A stretch of DNA of 12,846 nt, taken from Cerioporus squamosus (taxonomy: Eukaryota; Basidiomycota; Agaricomycetes; Polyporales; Polyporaceae). Shown piece after piece: positions 1 to 8,692 of the stretch; within the stretch, counting starts at the first letter, position 1; every line of letters begins with the position of its first letter. Position numbers and translations under genes: made by a program. The notes under the pieces are model-generated. The model made no database searches and was not told the DNA's origin. It saw nothing but the letters and a program-made list of their open reading frames with translations. Location: assembly GCA_022592435.1 (NCBI GenBank), contig JABYQS010000807.1:1-12846 (forward strand). The letters run 5' to 3'.

Positions 1-608
1 CTCGTCGTCTACGATATAGTTTGTTGATGAGTTATCGCTTTGAATTCTTGCGTGCTGTCCGCACATATGTTTGTCTCGTTAGTCGTCTTCGCTTTTGCTG
101 TTGCAACCATTTGCTCTCGCCTGTTACCGTTGTCCCGAACTATGCTCTATGCTCTCCTCTCCGTCTCTGTCTCTATGTCCCATAGCTACATACATACGTC
201 TCCAAGCTGTCTCTGTCTCTCTCACGTCGTCTCCATCGCTCACGTCATCAGTTACGTTGTCGTACGCACTTCTTGTCATCGCTTTCCTCCGTTCCTTCAG
301 GGCATGCAATGCATGCGCTCTCATGAGCTTTTGTTGCATCGCTTTCGTCGCTGCTGTGCAGTGCTGTTTCGTGTACATACCCTATAGCACTCCTCGCTCG
401 TTCATACTCGCATAGCTAGTCTAGTCGTCGCTGAAGTCAGGTTTACGCTTTACCTGTCTTAGTTTAGCGCAAGCTCGCCGTCGTGTCCATATGCTCTCGA
501 ATCGATTTCTTTTTCGCACACCTGGCAAAATCCGCTGCTTCTAGGATCAACGCCCAAGACCGGCGACAGTGGTGTAGAGCTATAATAGTACAAAGAATAT
601 CTGAAGGT
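1..608. other. Pyrimidine-rich non-coding stretch, possible 3' UTR of an off-window gene
   Basis: No convincing coding exon is visible on either strand. The + strand is rich in C and T, with runs of GTCTCT-type steps around 150-260 and a perfect GCATGC-AAT-GCATGC palindrome near 302-316. Its texture resembles the 3' region after the Btz gene at 11513, so it may be the 3' UTR of a + strand gene ending to the left of the window; that is inference. The last part, about 480-608, must also hold the 3' UTR of the THOC3 homologue, which ends at 609 on the - strand, so the two transcripts may converge here. Confidence 0.4.
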
Positions 609-2117
609 TCACATCCCAGGCCCGAACAGACTTATCCATGCAGCCGGTGGAGGACCCCCTTCCCGGATCTTCGTCTGCCCGCAGTAGGCAATGACGTGTT
701 TTGAAGGGTGCCAGCTAACTGTCGGTGCCGGACCAAGGGCAGGAACGCGATGGAGCGGCATACCAGTCTCCACTGCACACTGTGGTTCTGTCGTGAGCAA
801 CACGATGTAGAAGACGTAGTGGTGAAACACCACGTACAATGTCGATATAGCTGCCTGCGTTAGCGATCGCGATGAATTCTCCGTCGTGCGAGAAGCTCAG
901 CCCAGAGACGGCATTGCTGTACAGAGATGTCTGTCAGGAGCTAGGATGCTACGTTCACATGCAGGTTACGCACTCGCAAACCGTGATAGTCCGTGCACAA
1001 AGCCATTCAGAAAGGTCGAACAGATTGACTATGGAGTCGTTCCCGCCAGAAGCGAGGTATCTGCGCGAAATTTACGAGGTCACTATTAAACTGTTGCGGT
1101 ATATATAGAACAGTGCATCATACCTGCCCCTCGGATCCAAGGCAGCGGCCTGGCATCCTGCGACGTGTGCAGGGAGGCTGCACAAGAAGGCCAGGCCTGG
1201 ATAGCTGAGAATACGGAGCATGCTCTCCGAGTTGAGCGTGAGCACAACCCCATCTCCGGCGTGATTGAACGTAGCCGTCGACGCAGCAACCGCTTTCTAT
1301 GTTGCGCGTGTAATGTCAGTAAACAGTCTGCACAAGGAAGACTCAAGTTGACACACCCCAGGTGCTGCTGGGTCCGATATGGAGGTGACATGCCACTGAT
1401 CTTTGATCTCCTCGCCTTCCCTTCCGAAGTTGAGGGCACCGAGCATCCTGCTGGTGGTCGTGTACAGGATGGTCTTCCCGTCTGGAGAGTAGTTGAGCTG
1501 TGTAGGTGAGTTTTTCAACTGAATTTGTTGGACGTGTCGGCTTTCTTGAGAGTCACGCATGAGCGGCGGAGAAGATGCAGAGAGAAAGGTTACTCACGTC
1601 GACCATCCCAAAATACAATCCTCCTATCTCTCTGGCTCGACGTGCAGAACAGCTCTGGGTGTGTGGGGTTCCAGGCCATGTAGTCGACGTCCTCTGAGTG
1701 ACCTTGAGAGAATATTGACGCGGAGCGGAGCTCCATCTACAACCGCGTCAGCAAGAACTTGGTAGAGTGAAGTCTACCAAGGAACGTACACTCTTCTCTG
1801 GCTGCCACACCCTCGCGACCTTGTCGATGCCTACTGCTCCTAGCTTTCTTCCATCGCAGCTCCATGCGACATGGGTCATGGACTGTTGGGACGGGAATCG
1901 GATGTCGCGCGGCCTAAACGCAGAGAATGTCGGGGCCTACGAGAGAGAAACGCGACCGTCATCGGTTGGAGTCCATTGTAGAACAGCGCGGCTTGGGCAT
2001 TCGTACATGGAGTCCTCGCGCGGCGAACGTTGTATGTGGCGGAGGGGATGGCGGCCGCTCCGGCGGTGGGATCTCGTCCTCATCTTTGGTGTTTGAGTTT
2101 GCTATTTGATGAGACAT
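609..2117 (-). CDS. THOC3: THO complex subunit 3 homologue (WD40 protein, THOC3/TEX1), 8 exons
   Basis: Exons read 2117-2007, 1936-1790, 1736-1598, 1544-1357, 1296-1124, 1060-974, 916-838 and 779-609. Seven introns of 53-70 nt all have GT..AG ends, and the frame is kept through to TGA, giving 364 residues, close to human THOC3 (about 350). After a Pro/Glu-rich N-terminus, WD40 blades follow: HVAWSCDG to ARVW (59-81), GHSEDVDYMAW to RIVFWD (98-130), LNYSPDG (about 150), then LASGGNDSIVNLFD, LSFSHDG and a final blade with TVSWHPSKHVIAYC. The closing segment with its WISLFG end fits THOC3/Tex1 rather than a generic WD40 protein. In the family this is the beta-propeller subunit of THO, the core of TREX, which couples transcription to mRNA packaging and export in the nucleus. 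The chosen ATG follows a CT-rich leader. The first intron (70 nt, donor GTACGA) is the least certain junction. Confidence 0.9.
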
Positions 2118-2475
2118 GCCGAAGATACGAGCAAAGGAGGACGAGTGCGACCCAGAAAAGCTGCGGACAATAGTGACCGGTGTTCAAGAAAGACTCCGAC
2201 TCAACGTAGCGCCCAAAAGTTAGCCCTCCTCTCTTGATCGGTGCTCTTCTGCTTATGGCAACTGTAGTCATCGCGGTGGTTCAATACGCGATGTTCAGTC
2301 TGGAAAGCAGTTCATATAGAACGCGTCAGAGAGCCCGAGCTTAATTACACATGTACACTCTACTAAGCTACACAGTCCGAGTCCACGGCAAGGGGCGGTT
2401 AGGCAATGCGTACATGAGACCGGCAATAGTACCATAGAGACTGCTTGAAACGCGTTCCAACTCTTATATGAACTG
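2118..2475 (-). promoter_or_regulatory. Spacer holding the THOC3 promoter and the 3' UTR of the membrane-protein gene
   Basis: This 358 bp lies between two genes on the same (-) strand. The part next to 2118 should be the THOC3 5' leader; read on the - strand it is CT-rich just before the ATG, as is common at fungal transcript starts. No clear TATA box is placed. Two ACGCGT hexamers occur at 2321-2326 and 2450-2455; this is the core of the MluI cell-cycle box bound by MBF-type factors in yeasts, but two hits in 358 bp are weak evidence. Short open frames here lack splice-supported homology and are not called. Confidence 0.45.
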
Positions 2476-4048
2476 TTACTGATACTCCTGTGGAGGCTCA
2501 GTAGCATCACGCAGCTCCAAAACCATCTGCTGCTGCACCGTCCGCATCCTGGCGATCTCCGTCCGCAGCTCCTCCAGCTGTCCTCGCAACGCAGCCTCCG
2601 AGCCGCTCCCGGTGGACCGCATGCTATCCGCACGAGATGGGGCCGCGGAGGAACCGCCAGACGGTGCGGGTAATGTACCGACAGAAGTAGGCTGTACTCG
2701 GACACCGTACTTCGCCGCCAGCGCAGCCTCCATGTCTCGCATGCGGAGGGTCAGCTCCGCTTCGCGCTCGGCGACCTTCCGCCGAGCGTAACGGGCCATG
2801 GAGTTGTCGGGGCCGACGAGACGCGTCTCTTCTCCCGTAACGACTATGCGGGGAAACGACTGACTCCCGAGCGAAGGCGGCGCGGGAAAGTCCATGAGAG
2901 GGACGGAGTCCGTCGGTGACGGGTCCGTTGAGTGATGTTCGAGATCCTCGTGGAAGCGGGACGTGGACGAGAGAGATCGGCTGGAGAGAGTAGCATCTCT
3001 GTAAGGAAGGAAGGGTGACGCAGATGGAGCCTCGAGCGCAACAGATTCTACGGATGACACATAGCTTCGAGTGTCCACATCGTCCTTCCCATAGAAGCGC
3101 TTGTCGTGCTTGAGACTGTCAATGTGATGGGCGTGGGTCCAGACTCCACCCGAACGCCGCCTCCGGCGGATCAGCACGATCCCGAGCACACCGAGCACGA
3201 CCAGAGCAACCACTCCCGCTATCACCCCACCGATGATGATTGGAATGTTGGGGTGAGCGGCGTTGGAGGTTTGTGAATCATGGGAACCAGGCGTATTCCC
3301 CGTCGATCCACCAGATCCAGTGGCTGAAGAAGAGCCCGCGGTAGAAGTGGTGTCACCTGAGTCAGAATTCGTTCTACTCAGGACATCAGCCAACTGGTCA
3401 AGCGCCAATTCGATAGAATGACATACGTATACTCAGCATAGTCGAACAGCATTCTCGCGTAGCCGACCGAGCTGATTCGCAGTGTGTGGTTACTCTGGGG
3501 TATTGTGCCGCTGTTGAACACCGAGACATTGTAGTGTATGCTGTAGTTCCCCGCGGCGTCCATGGTGCCATCGACGTCCTGGTAGAACTGACCCGCATGC
3601 ATTCCGTCAAGCTCGAATGTCATATTCGAGACAGCAATCTCGACGCGGTCTACTTCGGATACGATGCAGTATACGCTGATGGAGCTGCCTTTGATCCCCG
3701 GACTTCTGATCCCCGGACTTCACTCTGCTAACCCAGTGAAGCGAGATGCATACCTTCGAATGTCAGATCGACAGTCCTCGCTGGAGCGTCGTCCTTCGTG
3801 CCCACGGAGTCGTGCCAAGTCCCATTCTGGACCTTGCTCGGGTCGGGATTCACCAGCGGACACTCGGAAGGATCGAACGTACAGGGTGTCCCCTGCGTCC
3901 AGTTCCCCGACGGGGAATATACGGGAAGTGCGCCCGTGGCCAAGTCCCCATAGGTATCATCGATGATGACAGCCTTGGAAGCAGTCGCAACCAGGCGAGC
4001 AGAGAAGATCAGTGCAAAGAAAGTGTGAATGAATGGACGGGTTAGCAT
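2476..4048 (-). CDS. Secreted, single-pass membrane protein with coiled-coil tail, 3 exons
   Basis: Exons 4048-3754, 3688-3427 and 3373-2476 join in frame to 484 residues; the introns are 65 and 53 nt. Residues 1-24 form a likely signal peptide. The outer domain (about 25-185) has N-glycosylation sequons NWT, NGT, NYS, NVS and NHT and two cysteines near CTFDPSEC. It ends in the block ISVYCIV..FELDG..HTLRIS..FDYAEYT, a pattern I associate with a large uncharacterised Agaricomycete family. A Ser/Gly/Thr-rich stalk (187-225) leads to one membrane helix (about 230-254, GGVIAGVVALVVLGVLGIVL) followed by RRRRR, so the tail is predicted cytosolic. The tail holds two charged helices likely to coil (about 379-409 and 443-475). 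In-frame ATGs at 4069 and 4183 lie upstream; 4048 puts the signal peptide first. No enzyme motif is seen. A role in sensing or the cell wall would be a guess. Confidence 0.82.
3692..3721. repeat. Perfect 15-bp tandem duplication inside an intron
   Basis: The unit TGATCCCCGGACTTC occurs twice back to back (3692-3706 and 3707-3721). It lies in the first intron of the membrane-protein gene (3689-3753, - strand), right beside the 3' splice site. Each copy brings a candidate AG close to the acceptor. Only the AG at 3689-3690 keeps the reading frame; the AG inside the duplication would add 17 nt and shift it. Confidence 0.9.
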
Positions 4049-5054
4049 GGAACCCGGAGATAGGAACATGGGGGACAGCAGCACGATGGGCTCAGCAAGG
4101 CGGCCAGTGTGGAGGAATGGAGGGAACAGCGAAGGTGATACAGCGGGAACGACTCGAAGCCCATAGCGAGCCAGCAGGTTCACCCAAGGAGACCGAAGCT
4201 GTCTAGCTGCTGATAAGTGACAACGTGCCTTGACTTGTACTTGACAGGCTGACTTCTGACTTCACGCATGGGCGATTCGAGCATTCATTTGCTATACAGG
4301 CGCGGCGTGAGTGCGGTCGAATGACAGGTCCCGTCTGTCACGGAGGCCGCCCGCGGCCTCACAGAGGGATCCTCGAGAGCTAGGAAAGTGAAGCGTCGTG
4401 ACGCGCGAGACGTTGAGATCAACATTTCGAGCTGCAATGGAGAGGCGTGCACGACGACCACGACATCCCGTGGAAGTCTTGGACGCGAGGTGCCGCCGGC
4501 AGAACGCGCACCTGGCGCACGAGCAGCCTCCTCCATTGGTTCTTGCTCCGAAGAGAGCGGAACGTTGAGTAATGGGCGCAGGTACGGGATCGCCGTGGGG
4601 CAAGCTGACTGAATGGAACGCAACCCCAACAAAGCCATGGCCCGGCAGCCCGAATCAACAGCACAAGACCAGGAAGGAAGACACACCGGCGGCTTGCCCT
4701 AAGGCAAGGATGAAGGGTTATGCGCACTGCATGCCTTTCTTCCGGATGGTTATGGGATTGCAGGTCCACTCGCGTGCAAAAGGAACACTACACTGCATTG
4801 AGTTTCGCGGAAGCGAACTGTGGCATTAGCTGCGGCGTGCACGCGAGGGTCGCGGGAGGCTGTCGCCGTCGGGGCAGTACCACAGCAAGGACGAATTGAG
4901 GGAAGAGCTTCTTGAGGACGGGTCCTATGTTTTTCATTGAGTAGAACATTCCTCCGCAGAGGAGGTGATCTCGTACCTCGGTGCTGGGGCTTACCCGTGC
5001 TACGTCATCCTCATATATAGCAGACCGAAGGCGACCTCAGGGAGTCAGCAAGGT
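4049..5054. other. Non-coding or unresolved 1 kb; 5' leader of the membrane-protein gene at its left end
   Basis: The first 100-150 bp, read on the - strand, are the leader and promoter of the gene starting at 4048. From about 4285 to 4830 the DNA is GC-rich and open frames overlap on both strands: for example a 133-codon frame at 4285-4686 (-) ending LTPRLYSK, and an 85-codon frame at 4572-4829 (+). None shows a motif I recognise. Near 4880-4960 both strands read as amphipathic peptides (KLFPQFVLAVVLP on -, LREELLEDG on +), so strand cannot be told by eye. A TATATA run sits near 5013. A decayed gene is possible but unproven. Confidence 0.35.
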
Positions 5055-5280
5055 TCATATGACTGTGCATTGGAATAACATTCCACCCCAGACCAGGCCA
5101 GAGCCCGGAGTGAGAACCACCGGTACATTATCGCCTAGAGGCGTGGGCTGAGCATGAGCGCAAGGAACTTCTAGCGCATAGAAGAAAGTAAGGAAGTACC
5201 GCCATAGAGGCAAGCAGAACCCCGAGGCCGAGTGAAGCATACTCACCGGCACTGTATCTCATGAGCTCGGAGATGCTCAT
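5055..5280 (-). CDS. Candidate mating-pheromone-like CaaX peptide precursor, 2 exons
   Basis: The - strand frame ends GLVWGGMLFQ-CTVI-stop. CTVI is a CaaX box, the C-terminal signal for farnesylation, trimming and carboxymethylation. Basidiomycete pheromone precursors are short (about 40-70 residues), end in CaaX, and often carry a D-x-P-V-like processing region upstream; here DNVPV sits 24-28 residues before the C-terminus. A splice model (exon 1 5280-5247, exon 2 5170-5055) has a GTGAGT donor and a pyrimidine-rich acceptor ending CTAG, and gives 49 residues beginning MSISELMRYSA. Unspliced, a 65-residue frame from 5249 ends the same way but has a hydrophobic N-terminus. No STE3-type receptor and no second CaaX mini-frame was found nearby, which weakens the call. 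It could be a chance frame: CaaX-like ends are easy to meet at random. Confidence 0.33.
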
Positions 5281-6758
5281 TCAGTGACCGCGCGACCCAT
5301 ACTTCGGTAGCAGGAGTGTGCCGTGTCGACTCGTGTCGACATACGAGCAGACAACAAAATATCCCGAAGACCGTTTTCACGAGCCTTGATGTTCAATCCT
5401 CACTCCGGTCGATCGCGACCACTGTTGCCGGAGACCTTGAGAACACCTCAACGCAGCCCTACAGATCAAGTGAAGATGAGTCTAGGGTCAGAAAGCCAGC
5501 ATGAATACATACTCCTGCGTGCGTTAACGATTGTCGTACAGGCGTAGTCGGCGATCAAACCCCCGGTAGGAGTAGTTGCATCGTGCTTCGCCATGACCGT
5601 CCTAGAACATCGGCTCTTGCAATCTGTATTGATCCTGCATCTTTGGTCCTGCGAGCCACCACCTGCCACCACCTCATGGCAGGAGGACCGGAATCCTTGG
5701 CGGTCGGAACCGCCGCCGTGCGCCACTCGAAAGCTCGTAAGGTCCTGCATCATCTTTGGGGTGAGCTTATGTGGCTGCGGGATCCTCGCCTATTGGTGCG
5801 TGCCTTGGACAGGAAGACTGCACAGAAGGCGCAGTATCGCGAAACGTGTACTGCCGGGATAGGGTATGTCTCCGGCGAGACGGTCGCGGGCTCTCCATCG
5901 ACGAACTGCCGCTATTCATGGCAAATCGCCCTTGCTTTCCGTCAGAGCGCCCCACGGCACGGGCAGATGATCATCTACGACGAGCAGTGCGCAACGGCCT
6001 GTATCAGTGGTGGATCGTGCGCCCGGAGCTCAGGTGCCTTGAAGACGTACCGGTATGTACGTACGAGGGACTTTTCTGTCGACCTCGGTCGATAGGACAA
6101 GGGAAACTTCATGGGGCCGTTGACTATTTGCAGATCGAAGGGACGTGGCGGGCGGTATGGACACGAACGCTCCGGACATGGCTCACGAGCAAAATGTTTA
6201 TGACATGAGCATGCGGATCTTGAGCCCCATGGGCGAATGGTTTCGCCGTCCCACCTTCGCCGCCCCTGCACCGGGAGTGCGCCCACCGACCGACGGCTGC
6301 TAATAGGGTGGCCGTCGCCGGAGGGTAAGTACGGATGAGGGTGCATGCAAGACTGGTCGCCAAAAGCAAGCAAGCGGATCTGAGACGGCGGCGATGCACC
6401 GGGAGTTGTTCTGGCGCAGACTCGCGTGCGAATGGTCGCCGCGCCCTCCGCGCGGCTCGCGCCCTCGGGTGAAGGAGCAGATGCCAGGCAGATGCAGATG
6501 CGCGCGGCCATATCTGCGCAGGGGTCGCGCAACGCCCGCAGGACTGATGACTACGGGCGATGCTGTCAGCGCGAGTAACGACTGCGTCGATGAGACCGTT
6601 CCTTCCGACATCCTGGTGCATTGATGCGTCTGATTTCGTGTTCTACAGGCCGACCTCGGTCATTCTCCTGTCCCGAGCGGGCGGGAAGCGCTCTGAAAGC
6701 TTAAAAGGCTCGGGGACCTCGACACTCGACGATATCATCCCAATATCTCTCGCGAACC
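5281..6758. other. Unassigned 1.5 kb with splice-like signals; hydrolase promoter at its right end
   Basis: Several frames of 60-185 codons overlap on both strands and none resembles a family I know. On the + strand a textbook-looking intron fits 6053-6133 (GTATGT donor, TTGAC branch-like site, TTTGCAG acceptor). It would join a frame with GLYQWWIVRPELRCLEDVP to one with GTWRAVWTRTLRTWL and a stop near 6207. A second possible intron runs from about 5862 (GTATGT) to 5945 (TCAG). No start exon is clear, so no gene is called. The stretch 6240-6560 is notably GC-rich. Just before the hydrolase ATG there is TTAAAAG near 6701 and CCAAT near 6740, plausible core promoter elements, and the ATG sits in the favourable context CGAACCATGG. 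Confidence 0.35.
5320..5340. repeat. Short direct repeat CGTGTCGAC
   Basis: CGTGTCGACT is followed directly by CGTGTCGACA, so a 10-nt near-repeat places two SalI-type GTCGAC palindromes 10 bp apart. It lies about 40 bp upstream of the candidate CaaX gene, read on the - strand. No regulatory role is shown by the sequence. Confidence 0.6.
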
Positions 6759-8146
6759 ATGGACCCTGCGAACCCAGCCAGCTTCAACCACCGCACAGAG
6801 CTCCTCGCCACCGGTCGCCGCTATCATTTCGTCGACCAACTGCCCGCCAACTATGACCCCGCCACCACCAAGACCATCGTATGCGTTCACGGCTTCCCAG
6901 ACCTCTGGTGGGTGCAGTCTCCGTATCAAGACTTGCCTTGGGGGGTGCTCATGTGCGGGCAGGTACGGCTGGCGATACCAGATAAAGCCGTGGGTAGACC
7001 TTGGCTACCGTGTCGTCGTCCCCGACAAGCTGGGGTATGGGGGAACCGATAAACCGGAGGACCCCATCCACTACACCTCAAGGAGGATATCTGACGACAT
7101 AGCGGCGCTCATGGACCTTCTGCAAATTCCAAAAGCTGTCAGTCGTTTCGCCCCCACCAAGGGTGTGGTAATGAGTGCTCACCGTAACGTTACACCCGAA
7201 CGTATAGGTCATCATCGGACATGATTGGGGTTGCTTCATGGTCTCCCGATTTGCCCTCTGGCATCCCGATAGATTGCTGGCGTTAGTTCTGTAAGTTCAA
7301 TCAGCGCTGTTCTTCCTTACCTCGTGTCGCGCCGCTCACTCCTCGGACCGTGTCCGCTAGTCTCTCGGTGCCCTTCGTTCCTCCGTCGAAGGAGTACACC
7401 TCCCTCGAACAGATGGTCGAGAAGTTCCCGAACTGGGGCTACCAGCTCTATTTCCGGGAGAACAGCACGAACGCAGATATCGAGCGATATGTATGCAGAC
7501 CTCATCTCCGTGATTGCGCCTGCGTCACTGACGATGCTTCTTGGCGTGGCAGCTCCCCAAGTTCTTCAAGTTGATCTACCGCCGCAGGAAGAACAAGGAC
7601 TCACCTCTCGCAAAATGGACCCTTCCAGGCGGCCTGAAGGAGGTCCTCGAGTCCAGCGGTATCCACAACGACACAGGCTTCCTGACACAGCAGGTGAGAG
7701 TAGCATGGCAACGACCACCTTCTCGTGCTGATCTCCCGACCGGTGTCCAGGAATTCGATTACTACGTGTCTCAGTTCGACAAGAACATGAACGGCCCGCT
7801 GAACTATTATCGTACGACGCATTACCGCTTCCAGGAAGAGAAGGGTGAGTTCTAGAGCGGACGTTCTAGAAGGGATTTGCTCACCGTGATACTATTCGGA
7901 ACAGACGGTGGGATTATGCCAGCTCCTCGAGCAGACCTCCCCGTGCTCCTTATCGTCGGAAAGGACGACCCCACGGCGAATAAGAGTGCGCTCGAGGTGA
8001 CGAAGAAGCTTATCCCTCAGGTGAAGATAGAGCTCATTGATGGCGTTGGACACTGGGTTATGGTGGAGTGCAAAGATTACATCAACGAGAGCATACCTCG
8101 GTTCCTGCAGAGTGCGCTCGCCGGTAACGTCCAAACGAAACTGTGA
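6759..8146 (+). CDS. Epoxide-hydrolase-like alpha/beta hydrolase, 7 exons
   Basis: Exons 6759-6907, 6963-7137, 7208-7290, 7361-7490, 7553-7693, 7751-7844 and 7905-8146 join in frame to 337 residues, a normal length for the soluble family. Introns are 55-70 nt; the donors GTGGGT (first) and GTCAGT (second) are less usual but are the ones that keep frame and motifs. The motifs are HGFPD (44-48, oxyanion hole), GHDWG with the likely nucleophile Asp114, lid tyrosines in WGYQLYF (Tyr163/Tyr166) and GPLNYYR (Tyr245/Tyr246), the acid in GKDDP (278-279) and the base His307 in GVGHW. Family knowledge says such enzymes open epoxides to vicinal diols through a covalent Asp ester. An Asp rather than Ser nucleophile and the paired Tyr favour epoxide hydrolase over esterase; a haloalkane dehalogenase-type activity is less likely. 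No signal peptide, so probably cytosolic. The substrate is unknown. Confidence 0.9.
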
Positions 8147-8261
8147 GCCGAGAGTAGTACGAAGGCTGGCCGTTGGACCTGTCTCTGAGCCGTGTATGAG
8201 CTGACGTCCTAGATGTACATTTAATTATTCCTTAGCTTCGTACTCGGTTTGAGACGTACCA
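8147..8261 (+). other. 3' UTR region of the epoxide-hydrolase gene
   Basis: The stretch follows the TGA of the hydrolase and contains an AT-rich patch near 8214-8232 (TGTACATTTAATTATTCC), the most likely zone for 3' end formation. No coding signal is seen before the small frame at 8262. Confidence 0.45.
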
Positions 8262-8381
8262 ATGGAAAGGACATTTCGCATGCCAGACGACAGGAACTTC
8301 ACCGTGCCTCCAATATATGGAACAGTCGACGCGATGACGCTGGCGGAGGCAATTCTGAACGGAGTTTATGCCGGTATGTGA
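8262..8381 (+). pseudogene. Orphan first exon of a fungal membrane-protein gene (probable relic)
   Basis: A 39-codon frame begins with ATG in the context ACCAATGG and reads MERTFRMPDDRNFTVPPIYG then TVDAMTLAEAILNGVYAG before its stop. The composition (polar N-terminus, PPIYGT, then a hydrophobic helix start) looks like the first exon of multi-pass fungal membrane proteins with short N-termini; this resemblance is from memory and not firm. A GTATGT donor sits at 8374, exactly where such an exon would end. The sequence after it (8380-8690) shows no hydrophobic continuation in any frame, even using the CTGCAG acceptor near 8463. I therefore read it as a gene fragment left after deletion, or a remnant copy, rather than a working gene. 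A short real peptide of 39 residues cannot be excluded. Confidence 0.35.
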
Positions 8382-8692
8382 AGCCTGATGAGCGTGAATC
8401 TATGCTTGAAGGGTGTCGTGCAACTTCAAACCACCATCTTGTGAGATTGAACACAAGACTGCAGGCGGTCGCAATCGGAGTGGACGCTGGAAGAAGACTG
8501 ACTCGAGCTCTGCGGGGGCGGCCATAGGAGATAGGATGGCAGGTGGTTCCAGCCAGGCAGTGTAGCAGGCTGCGGTAGGGTGTGGTTGGACGGAGGGAGC
8601 ATGGAGGCTGACTCGACCGGATATGGACGATGGGAGTTGCTGACAAATTCGGGCCCGCTGTGCGGTGACGGCAGACGAGTCGTGGCCGCTGT
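8382..8692. other. Intergenic, upstream promoter zone of the Btz gene
   Basis: About 310 bp with no coding evidence. The + strand is purine-rich around 8480-8660 (GGAGATAGGATGG, GGAGGGAGCATGG) and switches sharply to pyrimidine-rich after about 8695. The - strand frame across this switch (8400-8804) mirrors that skew and shows no motif, so it is not called. Confidence 0.4.

Noticed and set aside
4930..4950. A second CaaX-like end (CSTQ) on the - strand
   Set aside because: The frame above it lacks pheromone features, Ser and Thr are poor at the two aliphatic positions, and no start or splice model supports it.
5055..5252. Unspliced 65-residue version of the CaaX frame as the main gene model
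   Set aside because: Its hydrophobic N-terminus is best explained as translated intron with a pyrimidine-rich acceptor tract; the spliced 49-residue form fits precursor layout better, though this is not settled.
5385..5400. A tRNA B-box-like GTTCAATCC
   Set aside because: No A box at the right distance upstream and no cloverleaf could be drawn.
5583..6532. Long overlapping frames on both strands (170 codons + at 5583-6095, 185 codons - at 5975-6532)
   Set aside because: High GC makes chance frames long; no motif, no helix pattern and no consistent start exon. Kept only as an unresolved region.
6759..7052. Unspliced reading of the hydrolase first exon through its intron
   Set aside because: Read-through gives an unrelated tail; splicing at 6908-6962 restores the expected DLWYGWRYQI block.
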